64,000 nt of DNA from Candidatus Opimibacter skivensis (GCA_016722045.1 JADKGY010000001.1:1632258-1696257); one strand, 5' to 3'. Positions 25,547-37,100 are shown, numbered from the stretch's first letter. Notes: generated from the letters alone by a model not told the origin. Numbers and translations are program-made.

Positions 25547-25551
<5 letters not shown>

Positions 25552-26857
25552 TTTTCAAATCCCCTATCCTCACTTCCTGGCTCATCAGCTCACCAAAAAC
25601 TTTCCAACGATTTTCAGGAGAAGGATCAGCTTTAATTCTGGATTCAACGTAACCGCGTACAAGGTCCTGTCCATAATTGTAATTGATGACATAGCTTCTG
25701 TTGGCGTTGATAAATTTAATTGACTTTGCTGCGGTTTCATCATTAAACAAAGCATAGTCTTTCAGCCAGCGAAGAGCCTCTTCTTCAGACATCGTTTTGT
25801 TGACTATTCCTCTTGCAGCTTCATTACGCGCATAATTCAATTCGCCTTTGATCGACATGGCTTTTATATACAGGGATATCCCGGCTGTATCAAGACCTGC
25901 CAATGGGAGCAGAACATCTTTTGCAAATTTGGTTTTATCATCACCTGGAAATACAACATCTATTCCATAGTTAGCAGTCCCTTCAGCTATCAATGATTGC
26001 GGACTGAACAGAGGATACATCGATATCTCTACGAGTCCCTGATCATGATACAGATTTTTTTCTAAAAGCATGTTGTACACATGATGACCCGGATAGCTTT
26101 CGTGGCTTCCCACATCAATAGCCCTGTCCATAAAAATATTGATGTCCGTATTGATCTGAATGAGGCTGGTGTAATTTCCCTTATACCAGTTGTATCCATT
26201 CCATGGTTTGTTATTCACGTATTCGAGTGTGAAGGATTCGTTGGCCGGCAATTGATAATGTTGTTTTGTACGCCTTCTGCATTCCGCTATAGCTGTTTTA
26301 AATACGGTATCCAGCTTTGGTTTAGGAATAATAAATCTATTGGCTAATGACTGAAACCGATCAGGAATACTTCCCTTACCGGGCAATAGATGATCAAGCT
26401 TATTGACAAGATCTTTATAATGCTGCTCATCATAGACTGGTGCAGCAACGCCGAATAAGTCCTTTGACTCCTCATCAAACGATCCGAATTCTCCTGAAAA
26501 AATGCGGATACGCCTTCCAAAGGATACGAGCTGATCCGAAATCCATCCGGCTCTGTTCTTTACCGAATCAGGTGCATTGCTTCCGGCAATTGTTTTAGCT
26601 GCTGCAAGGAGCTCCTCTGTTGCTTTCAGCAGACTGTCTTTTGGAAAAGCAGGAAGGGCTTTGGCAACAGGCTTCAGGGAATCAGGTCCATAGTAAGCAT
26701 CTACAAAAGATTCGTCATACTGGCCGATATTAAGAGCCAACTTCACATACCGTTCAGCTAATACATTGATATCATCTTCCTTTTTGGTCTGCGTACTTAC
26801 AGGTTTACAGGGAAAGATGAAGGTGAATAGAATCGCAGAAAAAAGTAACCTTGTCAT
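25547..26857 (-). CDS. Secreted DUF885-like metallopeptidase
   Basis: 436 residues from the ATG at 26857 (signal peptide MTRLLFSAILFTFIFPCKPV; the longer frame to 26893 is unneeded). Zinc-peptidase core HESYPGHH at 252-259 with a downstream glutamate in AEGTANYG (Glu292), the arrangement of DUF885-type gluzincins. Helical throughout. Probably periplasmic or lipid-anchored (Cys17 follows FIFP, a weak lipobox). Substrate not readable. Confidence 0.85.
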
Positions 26858-26952
26858 ATAGTTTGATTTTAATATTTCCGGTAATAGAAACATTGAAAGG
26901 TGTTAAATTAACAAAATTGTTACATCCGTGAGAGAAGTGATTTTCGGGCAAT

Positions 26953-27020
26953 TCACTCCCTTCCTCTCTCTTACGAAAAGCTAATCAATACGAAAATGAT
27001 TTTGTTAAAGAGAGGAGTGA
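26953..27020 (+). repeat. MITE-like stem-loop repeat R2, copy C (degenerate)
   Basis: Starts TCACTCC..TTCCTCTCTCTTA and ends AGAGAGGAGTGA, with CAATACGAAAATGATTTTG in the middle. Same layout as copies A and B at 41701 and 44482, with CACTCC/GGAGTG in place of CACCCC/GGGGTG. Lies between the metallopeptidase and CDF genes. Confidence 0.65.
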
Positions 27021-27128
27021 TAAGATATCAATACGAAATCATGACACCCCTATCTCATGATGATTCTGTTGCTATGAGTTGCCTGAAAGACAAAAGACTG
27101 GGTTGTCTACGTTCTAATGTTGAGTGGA

Positions 27129-28037
27129 TTAGCAATCTTCACTGTCGCAAATTACATTCTCCCTTTCCGTCTCCAGGGTACTATGGTGAATATTGAGATG
27201 TAAAAACTCGTGCTTTAGATCGTGTTTTATTTTTTGCTCTTCTTCACATGATACATTTTTTCCAAGAACAAGATGAGCAGTCATCGCATTCTCTGTGGTA
27301 CTGATAGCCCATATGTGAACATGATGGACGTCTTTAACTCCGTCCACTTGTCTCGCTATTGTCTTTATGTCATCCAGACTTATATTTTCCGGCACCCCAT
27401 CCAGTGATAACCGCAAACTTCCTTTGAGAAGTCGCCAGGTGCTAAAGAGAATAAAAATAGCTACAGAAATACTCACAACACTGTCCACCCAAAACCAATG
27501 TGTGTAATAAATAATAATTCCGCCTATCACAATCCCCAGTGAGATGAAAGCATCACTCATCAGATGCAGGTAAGCGCTTTTAATATTGAGATCTTTGTCT
27601 TTATCCCTAAGGAATAAAAGTGCAGTGACCGAATTGATCACAATACCGACGCCCGCCACAATAGAAATCGTCAGACCCGGAATGGGTTCAGGATAGAAAA
27701 ACCGATGCGCTGCTTCGTAAATAATAGCGCCTACTACGACAAATAAAACCATAGCGTTGAAGAGCGCCACCAGGATAGAGGTTTTTCGATAACCGTATGT
27801 ATATAATTTGGTTGATTTCACCTTCAACAACCTGAAGGCGAGTAATGACAGTGCCAATGATCCCACATCAGCCAGATTGTGCCCGGCATCTGATAATAAA
27901 GACAGCGAATGTGTAAACAGACCTGCAATACCTTCAATAATGACAAATAGTAAATTAAGACCTATGCCAATAATAAAGGCTGCATTAACATTATTCAATG
28001 CTGCAGAATGGACGTGATGTGTGTGGCTGTCCGACAT
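27129..28037 (-). CDS. Cation diffusion facilitator (CzcD/ZitB-like metal exporter)
   Basis: Exports Zn2+, Co2+ or Cd2+ from the cytoplasm by proton antiport. 302 residues, six helices, with the two family metal-site motifs: HNLAD (His53, Asp57) preceded by Asp50 in helix 2, and HLMSD (His157, Asp161) in helix 5. Cytoplasmic C-terminal domain with VHHVHIWAIST and HLNIHHSTLETE. N-terminal HTHHVH is His-rich. Ends in a Cys-rich tip (ENVICDSEDC). ATG at 28037; upstream octamer array at 28063. Confidence 0.96.
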   Translation of the reverse strand: MSDSHTHHVHSAALNNVNAAFIIGIGLNLLFVIIEGIAGLFTHSLSLLSDAGHNLADVGSLALSLLAFRLLKVKSTKLYTYGYRKTSILVALFNAMVLFVVVGAIIYEAAHRFFYPEPIPGLTISIVAGVGIVINSVTALLFLRDKDKDLNIKSAYLHLMSDAFISLGIVIGGIIIYYTHWFWVDSVVSISVAIFILFSTWRLLKGSLRLSLDGVPENISLDDIKTIARQVDGVKDVHHVHIWAISTTENAMTAHLVLGKNVSCEEEQKIKHDLKHEFLHLNIHHSTLETERENVICDSEDC

Positions 28038-28062
28038 TTAACAGTGTAAAGTTACGGCAAAG

Positions 28063-28147
28063 GAGTGAGAGCGTGAGAGAGTGAGAGAGTGAGAGAGTGA
28101 GAGCGTGAGAGCGTGAGAGCGTGAGAGGGTAAGAGGGTAAGAGGGTA
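28063..28147. repeat. Octanucleotide repeat (GTGAGAGA)
   Basis: About ten units of GTGAGAGA/GTGAGAGC/GTAAGAGG, period 8, some 25 bp upstream of the CDF start. The rest of the 375-bp gap to 28412 holds only the terminator at 28353. Confidence 0.88.
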
Positions 28148-28352
28148 ATTAAAATTTTGGTCATTTATGCTTCAGCCAAATATGTCATATACGAATCAAA
28201 AATCTTCTTTTGTCATGCTGAATGCACCATCCAATCTCGTCTATTTCATATTTATATAAATATAATATGTATAATAACGATGGGACGTCCATCCAAAGCA
28301 TTTCGACAAAATCCGAATGAACTTTATACCCTTGAATCCAGAATGGAAATAA

Positions 28353-28393
28353 AAAAGAAAGGACAACCGTTACTGTCGGTTGTCCTTTCTTTT
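28353..28393. terminator. Bidirectional hairpin terminator
   Basis: 17-bp perfect stem AAAAGAAAGGACAACCG / CGGTTGTCCTTTCTTTT with a 7-nt loop (28370-28376); A- and T-runs flank both sides. Twenty bases after the stop of the giant adhesin on the minus strand. Confidence 0.88.
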
Positions 28394-28412
28394 ATCCTGA
28401 TCAGTATATTGA

Positions 28413-31400
28413 TCAGTCGTGTCGCATCACCACGATCACTTTCGTATACACCTCTTTCGCTGTCTTCATTTCTATCAGATAACTTCCTTCAGGGATACCT
28501 GAAACATTTACCTTCTGCGTATTCGGTCCTTTTCGTGCATCGATTTTATCACTAAGCATCACTTGTCCGAGGAAATTAATCAGTCTGTATTTCACTTCCT
28601 GGTTAGCATGTGATGTGAAACTTAGATTAACACTTCCATTCACCGGATTTGGCCACAAGCTCACTTTTGAAAGCACTGGTGCAGATTCATTGTCCAGTGA
28701 AGGACTTTGTCCCGGAGCATTGATCGTCGTCGGATCAGTTGTTTGAGGACCGCCTACATAAGTATTGATCGCCGTATCAAGACACTGGAATGCAGTCGAA
28801 CATGAAGTTGTGCAACCATATCCATCCGTTATATTCAGAATGATCGTCAATTCTGTCCAGCCCACATAGATCGTGATCTGATTCGTGCCCTGGCCTGATT
28901 GTATAAATCCTTGTCCTATGATTTCCCAATTGTATGTATAACCACCAAGTCCACCAGTGACATTACCTGATATCACAACACCATGTGAATTACATTCTAC
29001 AAGTTGTGGAATGATGATTTGACAGTCAAGGAATGTATCCGGTATCCATGTGATATGCTGACTTTCAGTTGTTACATTTCCGCATGCATCTGTTCCGGTC
29101 CATGTACGTGTCACATTGAATACCCCAGCGCCATTGCCAGGAAGAATTGTCTGCGTGTACACAATCGAAACGGGTTGTGCAGGATCAGGTGAACTCACAA
29201 ATGGTACGGCCGGTAACTGCGCACAGATAATCGTCGCATCCTTCGGCACGCCGATCAGCACCGGTGGAATGTCATCCATAATGTACACATCAAAAGATAC
29301 TGAAGATGAATTGCCACAAATATCCGTAGCTGTCCATGTATATACTCTGTGTTCAAAATAGCCTTCAGCTGCACAGTTTTCTGAATACGTGACCTCCAAT
29401 GTAAATTGTGGTACTACCTGCAGATCGCACTCATCAGTTACATATACGCTTCCATCATCAAGATCATTGAGCTTATCAATGATATCCGTTTCAGAAAGAT
29501 TAACGAAACTCTTACCAGGCGCATTCAGATATTTCAAAATGATCGACCAGGTCGGTATCTGTATTTCAGGAGGCGTCTTATCTCCTACTATGATGATTTG
29601 TTTAACTGTGGATACATTACCGCATGCATCAGTAGCTGTCCATGTACGTTCGAACACTTTTCCATCACGACATTGTGAATCCAATTGTTTTTCAGTCATC
29701 GTGACCGGAACATTTTTTCCGGAACATGGATCGAAGGCTGTTACCTCCGGTATAGACAGATCATCACAAAGTTCAGGAACAACCCCACTGATGATAGGCC
29801 CGCTTCCATCGCCGACATGTACAACCTGGGTAGCATTAGTCACATTACCACATGGATCCGTCGCCGTGATGGTTCGCGTGATATCATATTCAAATTCACA
29901 AGGACCAGGTCGTGTACTTTGTGTTATATTGATCGTTACAGCACCACAATTGTCAGTAGCATTTATAGAAGGAAGAGTATCCTTGCATCCTATGGTCACT
30001 TCAGTTTTAAAATTCACAAGCACAGGACTTGTATGATCTACTACAAATGCCGGAACTGTAAGTGTGCTCATATTTCCGCAAATGTCAGTGGCCGTCCATT
30101 CAAGTGAAAGTGTTGCTACTATACCATTTGTACAACCATGTGATTCCAACACTTTTTCATGGAAGGTAACAGTAACACCCGAACATCCATCCTGTACACT
30201 GACATCACCAACACCATATGGCGTATAATCTCCGGCCTGACCTTCACAATCAATCAGTAATACTTCTCCCGGCGGAAGATTAGCCAACTTAGGATTGACA
30301 AATTTCATCACCGGACCTACATGATCATTCGGAATCAGGATAGCGGTATCACGTGTGAAATTTCCGCAGTTATCGTAGGCCTCATACGTCCTCATGAATG
30401 CAGTTCCGTTACCGCAAGGATTAGGAATTTTAGTATCCCAATACCTGAGGAATGCTTCACCACAATCATCAGTAGCTTCTACAAACTTAAAGGCAAGGTC
30501 ATCAACGCACGCTGTATCTGGAACGCCATGAATAACCGGTGCCTCTGTATCTACAAGCTGTGCTATGATCGTCAGGTCCGTTGCATTTCCACATATATCC
30601 ACTGCATGCCAATGATATGTCTGTTGTTCCCGATATCCGGCTCTCTTACAATTGACGGCATGAATGGTGTTCTCCTCAAACTTAATGCTCACACCACTAC
30701 CGCATGATGGCGGACTATACACAGATTCAGCATTCAGATCATCATACCATTGAGGAATGCCGCCTTCACTGCATGTGTATTTCAGTATCGCTCCATCGCC
30801 TACGCCTGCCAGTTCCGGCTGTAAAATCTGCAATACAGGAGGCTTCACATCGATAAGATGAATGTGCTGTGTGCCTGTAGATTTATTTCCACACTCGTCC
30901 GTTGCTATCCATGATCTGTTGATCACCTGCCCATTTTGGCAGCCTGCACTCACTGGGGTGGCCACATATTGGATATTCATTGCAGATACACATTCATCAG
31001 TAGCATATACATTGGTTGGTGGATCAGGTATCTCATCACAATTGACTGTGATATCCGTAGGGATATTGAATAGTGTAGGTGCGATGTGATCGACCAGTGC
31101 CATGAACACAAACTTCGTACTGCTATTGCCGCAGACATCTGTTGCAGTCCATGTCAGCTTATACAATGTGATGTATCCATCCACAGGACAATTGCCCTGG
31201 GCCTGAAGAATCTGACTGAAGGTTACAGTTACTGCGCCATTACAATTATCTGTAGTGCTGACACTGTTTGTGCCCAGTACCGGCAATGACCAGTTAGGAT
31301 CCTGTCCATGACACTGCACATCGAATCGTCCACCATTTGCAAGATTGGCTATGAGTGGGTCTGTGAATGTGATCACTGGTGCTGTGTTATCAAATACAGT

Positions 31401-32105
31401 AATGATCTGAGCACATGTCGCCGAATTCCCACATTCATCTGTCGAACGATACGTCCAGGTGACCACAAACCTATTGATACACGTTAGATTAGAAATCACA
31501 TCACTTACAAAAGTTACTGTCGGTATTGCGCCACAATTGTCAGCCGTGACCACACCTGCAGTATTGACGGCAGGTACTAATGTCGCGCATTGTACTGTTA
31601 CATTAGCAGGACATGTCAAAGTCGGTGCTGTATTATCAAATACAGTGATGACCTGAGCGCATGTGGCTGAATTGCCGCATGCGTCAGTTGAACGATAAGT
31701 TCTCGTTACAACAAAACGATTAGTGCATGTTTGATTTGAAATCACATCATTGACAAAAGTTACTGTCGGTACCGGACCACAATTGTCTGCCGTCACTACA
31801 CCTGCTGTATTCACTGCAGGAACCAGTGAAACACACTGTACCGTTACGTTTACAGGACATGTCAGTGTAGGCATCGTATTATCATTGACAATAATTGTTT
31901 GCGTGCAGGTTGCTGAATTGCCGCACAGATCTGTAGCTCTATACGTCCTGGTCACTGTAAACTTATTCACACAGATCACATTTGAATTGACATCCGATAC
32001 AAACGTTACAGTGGGTATGCCAGAACAATTATCCGTTGCAGTGACAAGAGCCACATTCAGGCAGGAATTAGACTTGCGCATTGTACGGTAATACCTGCAG
32101 GACAT
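28413..32105 (-). CDS. Giant surface adhesin, C-terminal fragment: HYR repeats and T9SS sorting domain
   Basis: 3' part of the gene that begins at 38257 (see fragments to 34112). In-frame sequence starts near 32085; the first ~15 residues belong to another frame. Contains about twelve HYR-type immunoglobulin-like repeats: the early ones with TCPANVTVQCATLVPAVNT and ATDACGNSATC, the later ones more diverged (TATDICGN). A PKD-like segment follows (GGLGGYTYNWEIIGQG) and then a T9SS type A tail (VSLWPNPVNGSVNLSF ... GSYLIEMKTAKEVYTK). HYR arrays extend proteins away from the cell and often bind other cells. Followed by a bidirectional terminator, so this is the end of the transcript. Confidence 0.88.
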   Translation of the reverse strand: MSCRYYRTMRKSNSCLNVALVTATDNCSGIPTVTFVSDVNSNVICVNKFTVTRTYRATDLCGNSATCTQTIIVNDNTMPTLTCPVNVTVQCVSLVPAVNTAGVVTADNCGPVPTVTFVNDVISNQTCTNRFVVTRTYRSTDACGNSATCAQVITVFDNTAPTLTCPANVTVQCATLVPAVNTAGVVTADNCGAIPTVTFVSDVISNLTCINRFVVTWTYRSTDECGNSATCAQIITVFDNTAPVITFTDPLIANLANGGRFDVQCHGQDPNWSLPVLGTNSVSTTDNCNGAVTVTFSQILQAQGNCPVDGYITLYKLTWTATDVCGNSSTKFVFMALVDHIAPTLFNIPTDITVNCDEIPDPPTNVYATDECVSAMNIQYVATPVSAGCQNGQVINRSWIATDECGNKSTGTQHIHLIDVKPPVLQILQPELAGVGDGAILKYTCSEGGIPQWYDDLNAESVYSPPSCGSGVSIKFEENTIHAVNCKRAGYREQQTYHWHAVDICGNATDLTIIAQLVDTEAPVIHGVPDTACVDDLAFKFVEATDDCGEAFLRYWDTKIPNPCGNGTAFMRTYEAYDNCGNFTRDTAILIPNDHVGPVMKFVNPKLANLPPGEVLLIDCEGQAGDYTPYGVGDVSVQDGCSGVTVTFHEKVLESHGCTNGIVATLSLEWTATDICGNMSTLTVPAFVVDHTSPVLVNFKTEVTIGCKDTLPSINATDNCGAVTINITQSTRPGPCEFEYDITRTITATDPCGNVTNATQVVHVGDGSGPIISGVVPELCDDLSIPEVTAFDPCSGKNVPVTMTEKQLDSQCRDGKVFERTWTATDACGNVSTVKQIIIVGDKTPPEIQIPTWSIILKYLNAPGKSFVNLSETDIIDKLNDLDDGSVYVTDECDLQVVPQFTLEVTYSENCAAEGYFEHRVYTWTATDICGNSSSVSFDVYIMDDIPPVLIGVPKDATIICAQLPAVPFVSSPDPAQPVSIVYTQTILPGNGAGVFNVTRTWTGTDACGNVTTESQHITWIPDTFLDCQIIIPQLVECNSHGVVISGNVTGGLGGYTYNWEIIGQGFIQSGQGTNQITIYVGWTELTIILNITDGYGCTTSCSTAFQCLDTAINTYVGGPQTTDPTTINAPGQSPSLDNESAPVLSKVSLWPNPVNGSVNLSFTSHANQEVKYRLINFLGQVMLSDKIDARKGPNTQKVNVSGIPEGSYLIEMKTAKEVYTKVIVVMRHD

Positions 32106-32893
32106 GTAAGTTGAGGCACAGTATTATCATTGACTGTAAAGACCTGCGTGCAAGTCGCTGAATTGCCGCAAGCATCTGTTGCGCGATACGTTCGTGTGAG
32201 CGTAAATTTATTTGCACAAGTTTGATTCGTAACCACATCATTGACAAACGTTGCTGTTGAGCCACCTGCGCAATTGTCCGTTGATGTGACGAGGGCAGGA
32301 TTCGGTGCGGGGACATCACTTGCACACTGGAATGTCTGCGGTGCAGGACAATTGAGTTGAGGAGCTATATTATCAAATACAGTGATTGTCTGTTGACATG
32401 TTGCACTGTTGCCGCATGCATCTGTCGCTCTATAGGTACGCGCCACCTGGAATCGGTTAGTACATACCTGGTTGATGATGGCATCGGAGACAAAGCTTAT
32501 AAATACACCACCTCCGCAATTATCCGAAGTCATAAAGGCACCTTCTACATTGGGGAAAGGTACCTCGCTGGCGCATGTGACAGTGACATTACCCGGACAT
32601 GAAATGGTAGGAGGAGTGATATCTCTTACAGTGATGGTCTGGAGGCATGTGGCCATATCATTTGTATTGTCAGTGGCTTTCCATGTCCTGTTGATCGTAT
32701 AATTATTGACACAATTACCTTGTACGATAGCATCTGTTGAAGTCACTACAACTCCCGGACAATCATCAGTAGCCGTAGCAGTACCGGTATTTGCAGGAAG
32801 TGTTGAAGCTTCACAGCTGATCGTTGTATTAGCCGGACAGAAGGTGATCACAGGAAGGAAGTCCTCATTGATGATTGTCCCTGTTCCGGCCAA
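32057..32893 (-). CDS. Giant adhesin fragment 4: HYR repeats
   Basis: Internal part of the giant gene, bounded by two -1 frameshifts (near 32929-32933 and 32058-32062). Begins properly about 30 bases upstream of its first Met as ATLAGTGTIINEDF, the end of a Calx-beta domain, then FCPANTTISCEAST opens the HYR series; three and a half HYR repeats follow. It stops at CASLIPA, one base short of the register that continues in the next fragment. No start signal or signal peptide. Confidence 0.75.
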   Translation of the reverse strand: MAGTGTIINEDFLPVITFCPANTTISCEASTLPANTGTATATDDCPGVVVTSTDAIVQGNCVNNYTINRTWKATDNTNDMATCLQTITVRDITPPTISCPGNVTVTCASEVPFPNVEGAFMTSDNCGGGVFISFVSDAIINQVCTNRFQVARTYRATDACGNSATCQQTITVFDNIAPQLNCPAPQTFQCASDVPAPNPALVTSTDNCAGGSTATFVNDVVTNQTCANKFTLTRTYRATDACGNSATCTQVFTVNDNTVPQLTCPAGITVQCASLIPA

Positions 32894-33336
32894 TGTAGCA
32901 CCGGCTGGAGAAAAGGTGATATTTCTTCCATTGCATTCAGTGCACTTAAGACTACTGTAAATACTTCATTCGGTTCTATCGTACAATCTCCGTTGATGAC
33001 TACAGTGACCGTGGCTGTTGTTTGTCCAGGTGTAAGGGTGATCGTCCCGCTGTTGGCTACATAATCGCTGCCTGCTGTCGCTGTACCATTTGCCGTCGCA
33101 AAGTTGAAGATCACATTTGCATCAGAGATCGCGGACATATTGATATTGAATACAAGATTTTGTGTGCCGGCATCGCCTTCCACGATCGATGGACTTGTGA
33201 TGGTGATTACACCTGAATCATCATTTGTAATCGTACCTGTCCCGGTTCCGTTTTGGATAGCCCCGTTGACTGGATTTGAAAGTGTCATGATCACAGTCTC
33301 ATCCAATTCAACTTTTAAGTCTCCATTGACGACCAC
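32848..33336 (-). CDS. Giant adhesin fragment 3: Calx-beta repeats
   Basis: Internal part of the giant gene. Finishes one Calx-beta repeat (VNGDLKVELDETVIMTLSNP) and contains another (ITSPSIVEGDAG ... INGDCTIEPNEVFTVVLSALNA). After LNA the frame is lost; the normal continuation TGRNITFSPAGAT is read in the frame of the next fragment. Calx-beta domains bind Ca2+ in many surface proteins. Confidence 0.75.
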   Translation of the reverse strand: MVVNGDLKVELDETVIMTLSNPVNGAIQNGTGTGTITNDDSGVITITSPSIVEGDAGTQNLVFNINMSAISDANVIFNFATANGTATAGSDYVANSGTITLTPGQTTATVTVVINGDCTIEPNEVFTVVLSALNAMEEISPFLQPVLHWPEQGQSSMRTSFL

Positions 33337-34058
33337 AGTGACTGTTTGGGATAAAGCTCCCCTTGTGTAAAACTGGCCGTACCGCCTGCGAACACCTGAT
33401 AATCAAGATCAGCTGTTGTAGCCGTTACACCGGTGATCGCATAATTTACTGAACAGGCTGTAGAATTATTGGTACGACTGATCGTGAATACCAGATTTGT
33501 AGTACCTGCATTTCCTTCCACCACCGATGGATTATCGATATTGAATTGTGTGTTTACGATATTGACCTGGTAGTCTTCCACTTCACCAACACCGGGAGCT
33601 AAGCCAACCGCAGAGGCAGAGGAACCCTGGTTTGTATCGGTCACCCGGAATCTAGCATAACTTAAACCAAGTGAAGCCCCGGCCGGAACATTTAGTGTAA
33701 GTACATTATTGCCTGCTGTCAAACCAGTTCCTAAATACACAAACTCACCTGCATCAGCCCAGTCTCCATCCCGATTCCAGTCAAACCATCCATATAAGAA
33801 TCCTGTACCAGAAGAATTAACAGTAATGCTCTGAGATGTATTGATCACCAACGCCGCGGGCATCGTGACACCATCTTCATCAGCTCCGTCCCCTGTGGCC
33901 GTAGCATTGGGTTGACCATCCAGATCTGCGTCTACTGTAGCACCAAGGTGAAGTCCATTAGGTACAAGGTTATGTCTTGCTCCATTATCTGCTGATAAAG
34001 TAGGATAAGTACCTGCGAATCCGCTTTGTGCGGCACCAGGTGCATCACCCCAATCCAA
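33315..34058 (-). CDS. Giant adhesin fragment 2: GEVED domain and Calx-beta start
   Basis: Internal part of the giant gene. Contains the second GEVED domain (DWGDAPGAAQSGF ... WFDWNRDGDWAD ... GVGEVEDYQVNI) and the start of a Calx-beta repeat (NPSVVEGNAGTTNLVF). Ends by frameshift at the G4 run (33359-33362), where a fifth G would restore GGALSQTVTVVVNGDL. The frame is open upstream of its first Met to the junction near 34130. Confidence 0.78.
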   Translation of the reverse strand: MDWGDAPGAAQSGFAGTYPTLSADNGARHNLVPNGLHLGATVDADLDGQPNATATGDGADEDGVTMPAALVINTSQSITVNSSGTGFLYGWFDWNRDGDWADAGEFVYLGTGLTAGNNVLTLNVPAGASLGLSYARFRVTDTNQGSSASAVGLAPGVGEVEDYQVNIVNTQFNIDNPSVVEGNAGTTNLVFTISRTNNSTACSVNYAITGVTATTADLDYQVFAGGTASFTQGELYPKQSLWSSMET

Positions 34059-34111
34059 TTCATCATTGACGATTGTACCAGTTTGTGGTGAACCTGCTTC
34101 AGTAATGGCTG

Positions 34112-37100
34112 CTATTTGTACAGGTGTAGAGTGGTGATAGCGCCAATGGTTACAGTGAAGGTTTCATTATTTTCAATATTTAAATCACCATTAACCAACA
34201 CCGTGATTTGATGTGTTTCGTTTGCATCACCGTTGAAGGTCAATGTTCCGTCATTGTCCACGTAGTCGTTATCCGCTGTTGTTGCGGTCCCGTCATTCGT
34301 GAAGTATGCAACAGTGAAACCTCCCTGTACAGCCTGGATTGTCCCGCGTGGATGACCATTCGGATCCACTAAGCCACTTTGTACTCCTGCACTTAGTGTG
34401 ACATTGAAGACGCGAGGGTTCGTACCTGAATTACCTTCGTTGGCTGAACCACCACCACTTAGAGTCAGGTTAACTGTGTCGTCGTTGAGTATCGTCCCGG
34501 TTCTGGTTGTAGTACCCAGTGTAACATTTCGACCTGATGCGGCGAGAGTGCCGATAGCGACATTGTACACTTCATTGTTTTCTACTTTGGTATCATTAAA
34601 GATGGTAACATTTACTATTTGAGTAGTGGTTGTTCCGGCAGCGAATGTTACTGTTTGGTTTACGATGCCAAAGTAATCTCCATCTGTGGTCATTGCAGTT
34701 CCATTGGAAGTATTAAAAAGAACTGTGACAGCTACATCTACCGGATTGCTGAGCGTAACGCTAAATGCCTGCGGAGTAAGTACTTCATTTTGACTTACAT
34801 CGGCTGTTATAGATACTACGGCTGCATCATCATTTGTGATCGTGCCTGTCTGAGGAGAACCAACTGTTGTAATCGCAGCCGCCTGCGTGGCCGACGTAGC
34901 ACTGATTGCGCCAAGGGCTACTGTAAATGTCTCGTCCAGTTCCACTTTCAAATCACCATTGACTAAAACAGTGATTGTCTTTGTCTCTCCTGCTGTTCCG
35001 GTGAACGTCAACGTCCCGTCATTATCTACGTAATCATTATCTGCTGTGGTAGCTGTTCCGTTATTAGTGGTATATGCAACCTGGAAACCTCCCTGAACAT
35101 TGTTACTTAGCGTAGCCGTAAATGTGTAAGAAGTTGTACCTGCATTTCCTTCGTTCTGTGCAATGCCTCCGCTTAGTGTCAAATTAGCTAAATCATCATT
35201 CGTGATCGTACCTGTTCCGGGATTTGTACCCAGTCCACCATTGACAGGATTTGAAAGTGTGATGATAATAGTTTCGTTATCTTCTACGACAAGATCACCA
35301 TTGACTGTGACGGTGATGGTTTGAGATAATGCACCACCTGAAGGAAAATTTAAGGTCCCTGCTGCTAGAGGAGCATAATCAGATCCGGAAGTTGCAGTAC
35401 CACCAGTGACAGCATAATCAACAGCATCATTTGTTGAGTTAGTTGTTCTGGTCACCGTGAAAGTTAATGGAGTTGTGCCTGCATTGCCTTCTACTACGGA
35501 CGGGCTGTTGATGGAGAATTGATTGGCAATGATGTTCACCTGATAATCTTCGACTTCACCATTAAGTATTGAACCTGTCGGCAGAGCAATCCCTGCAGAT
35601 GAAAGCCTGAAACGAGAATATGATGTACCCACTGAAGCGCCTGCAGGAACAGAAAAACTGAGTGGATTACTACCTGTGGCAACTACCGCACCAGCCAATA
35701 TATATTCTCCGACATCCGCCCAGTCACCATCCCGATTCCAGTCCATCCAGGCATCTATGACACCTGGTCCACTGGACACCACAGTGATATTAGCTGTAGT
35801 ACCTGTGATCAGAAATGTAGGAAGAGTAACACCATCTTCATCTGCACCGTCACCTGTAGCCGTTGCATTTGGCTGTCCGTCAAGATCGGCATCAACGGTA
35901 GGGCCAAGGTGAAGAGATCCGGTAGCTTCGGTATGTCTTGCACCATTTTGAGCAAGTGTCGTTGGATAGCTACTTGCAAAACCACTTTGTGCTGCAGTCG
36001 GTGCATCACCCCAATCGAGCTCATCAAACGCTAATGTTCCTATCTGTGGAGAACCTGCAATAGTTATCGTTGAACCGGCAGGGTTTCCGGTAATGCTATT
36101 AAGATTTACAGAGAAGGTTTCATTAAGTTCAATATTAAGGTCTCCATTGCCCAACACGGTGATGGTATGAGATTCACCTGCTGTGCCTGTGAATACACTT
36201 GTGCCATCATTATCTAAATAATCATTATCTGCAATTGTGGCGGTGCCATCGTTGGTGGTATAATTTACCGTAAATCCGCCCTGCACTGCATTATTTGCAG
36301 TCACTGTAAACACAAAGGGTGTCGTACCTGCGTCGCCTTCCGGATGCGAGACCCCACCTGCTGGTGTAAGTGTCACAGTAGCGGCATCATCATTGATTAT
36401 AGTTCCGATGGCCGACAATGTAGGTGTGCCACCCGTAAAAATTACGTTCCTACCAGATGTAATGATCGAGTTGAGAATGGCTGTAAATGTTTCATTGGGT
36501 TCAACAACAAGATCTCCGTTAACCTGCACACTTAATGTTTGGGTTTCATTAGCCGTACCTACAAAATTCAATGTGCCGGAGTTTGCATTGTAATCATCTG
36601 TTCCTGTACCCGAAAAAACATCAACAGCTGTTCCATCCATTGTACCGAAAGGGACTCCTATTCCTACATCCACTGCATTACTTAGCGTAACTGTGAAATT
36701 AAAAATAGTAGGACCGGCATTCCCTTCATTCATACTGAGTGGTGCGATAGAGATGATGCTCTGATCGTCATTGAGGATTGTACCTGTCTGCGGTGATCCG
36801 GTAGTAGTAACACTACCCGGACCTCCTGTGACGGCTCCGAGACCAGTTGTAAATGTTTCATTGAGCTCGACTTTGCTATCATTAGTTGATAGTACAGTGA
36901 AGGTTTGGGTCTCCCCTGCAGTACCTGCGAAAACAAGTGATCCATCATTGTCTGTATAATCATTGTCAGCTGTGGTCGCGGTACCATTATTTGTGGTATA
37001 AGCCACAGAGAAGCCACCCTGAACAGCATTATTAAGCGTACCTGTGAAAACGAAACCGGTTCCTTCATTTTGTGAGACAGTTCCTGTTAACGTCACGACA

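Noticed and set aside
26996..27196. Short plus-strand open frame before the CDF gene
   Set aside because: Lies in the degenerate R2 repeat and overlaps the end of the CDF gene on the other strand.
28157..28555. Plus-strand open frame with MGRPSKAF start
   Set aside because: Runs through the bidirectional terminator hairpin and into the adhesin gene on the other strand; no homology recognised.
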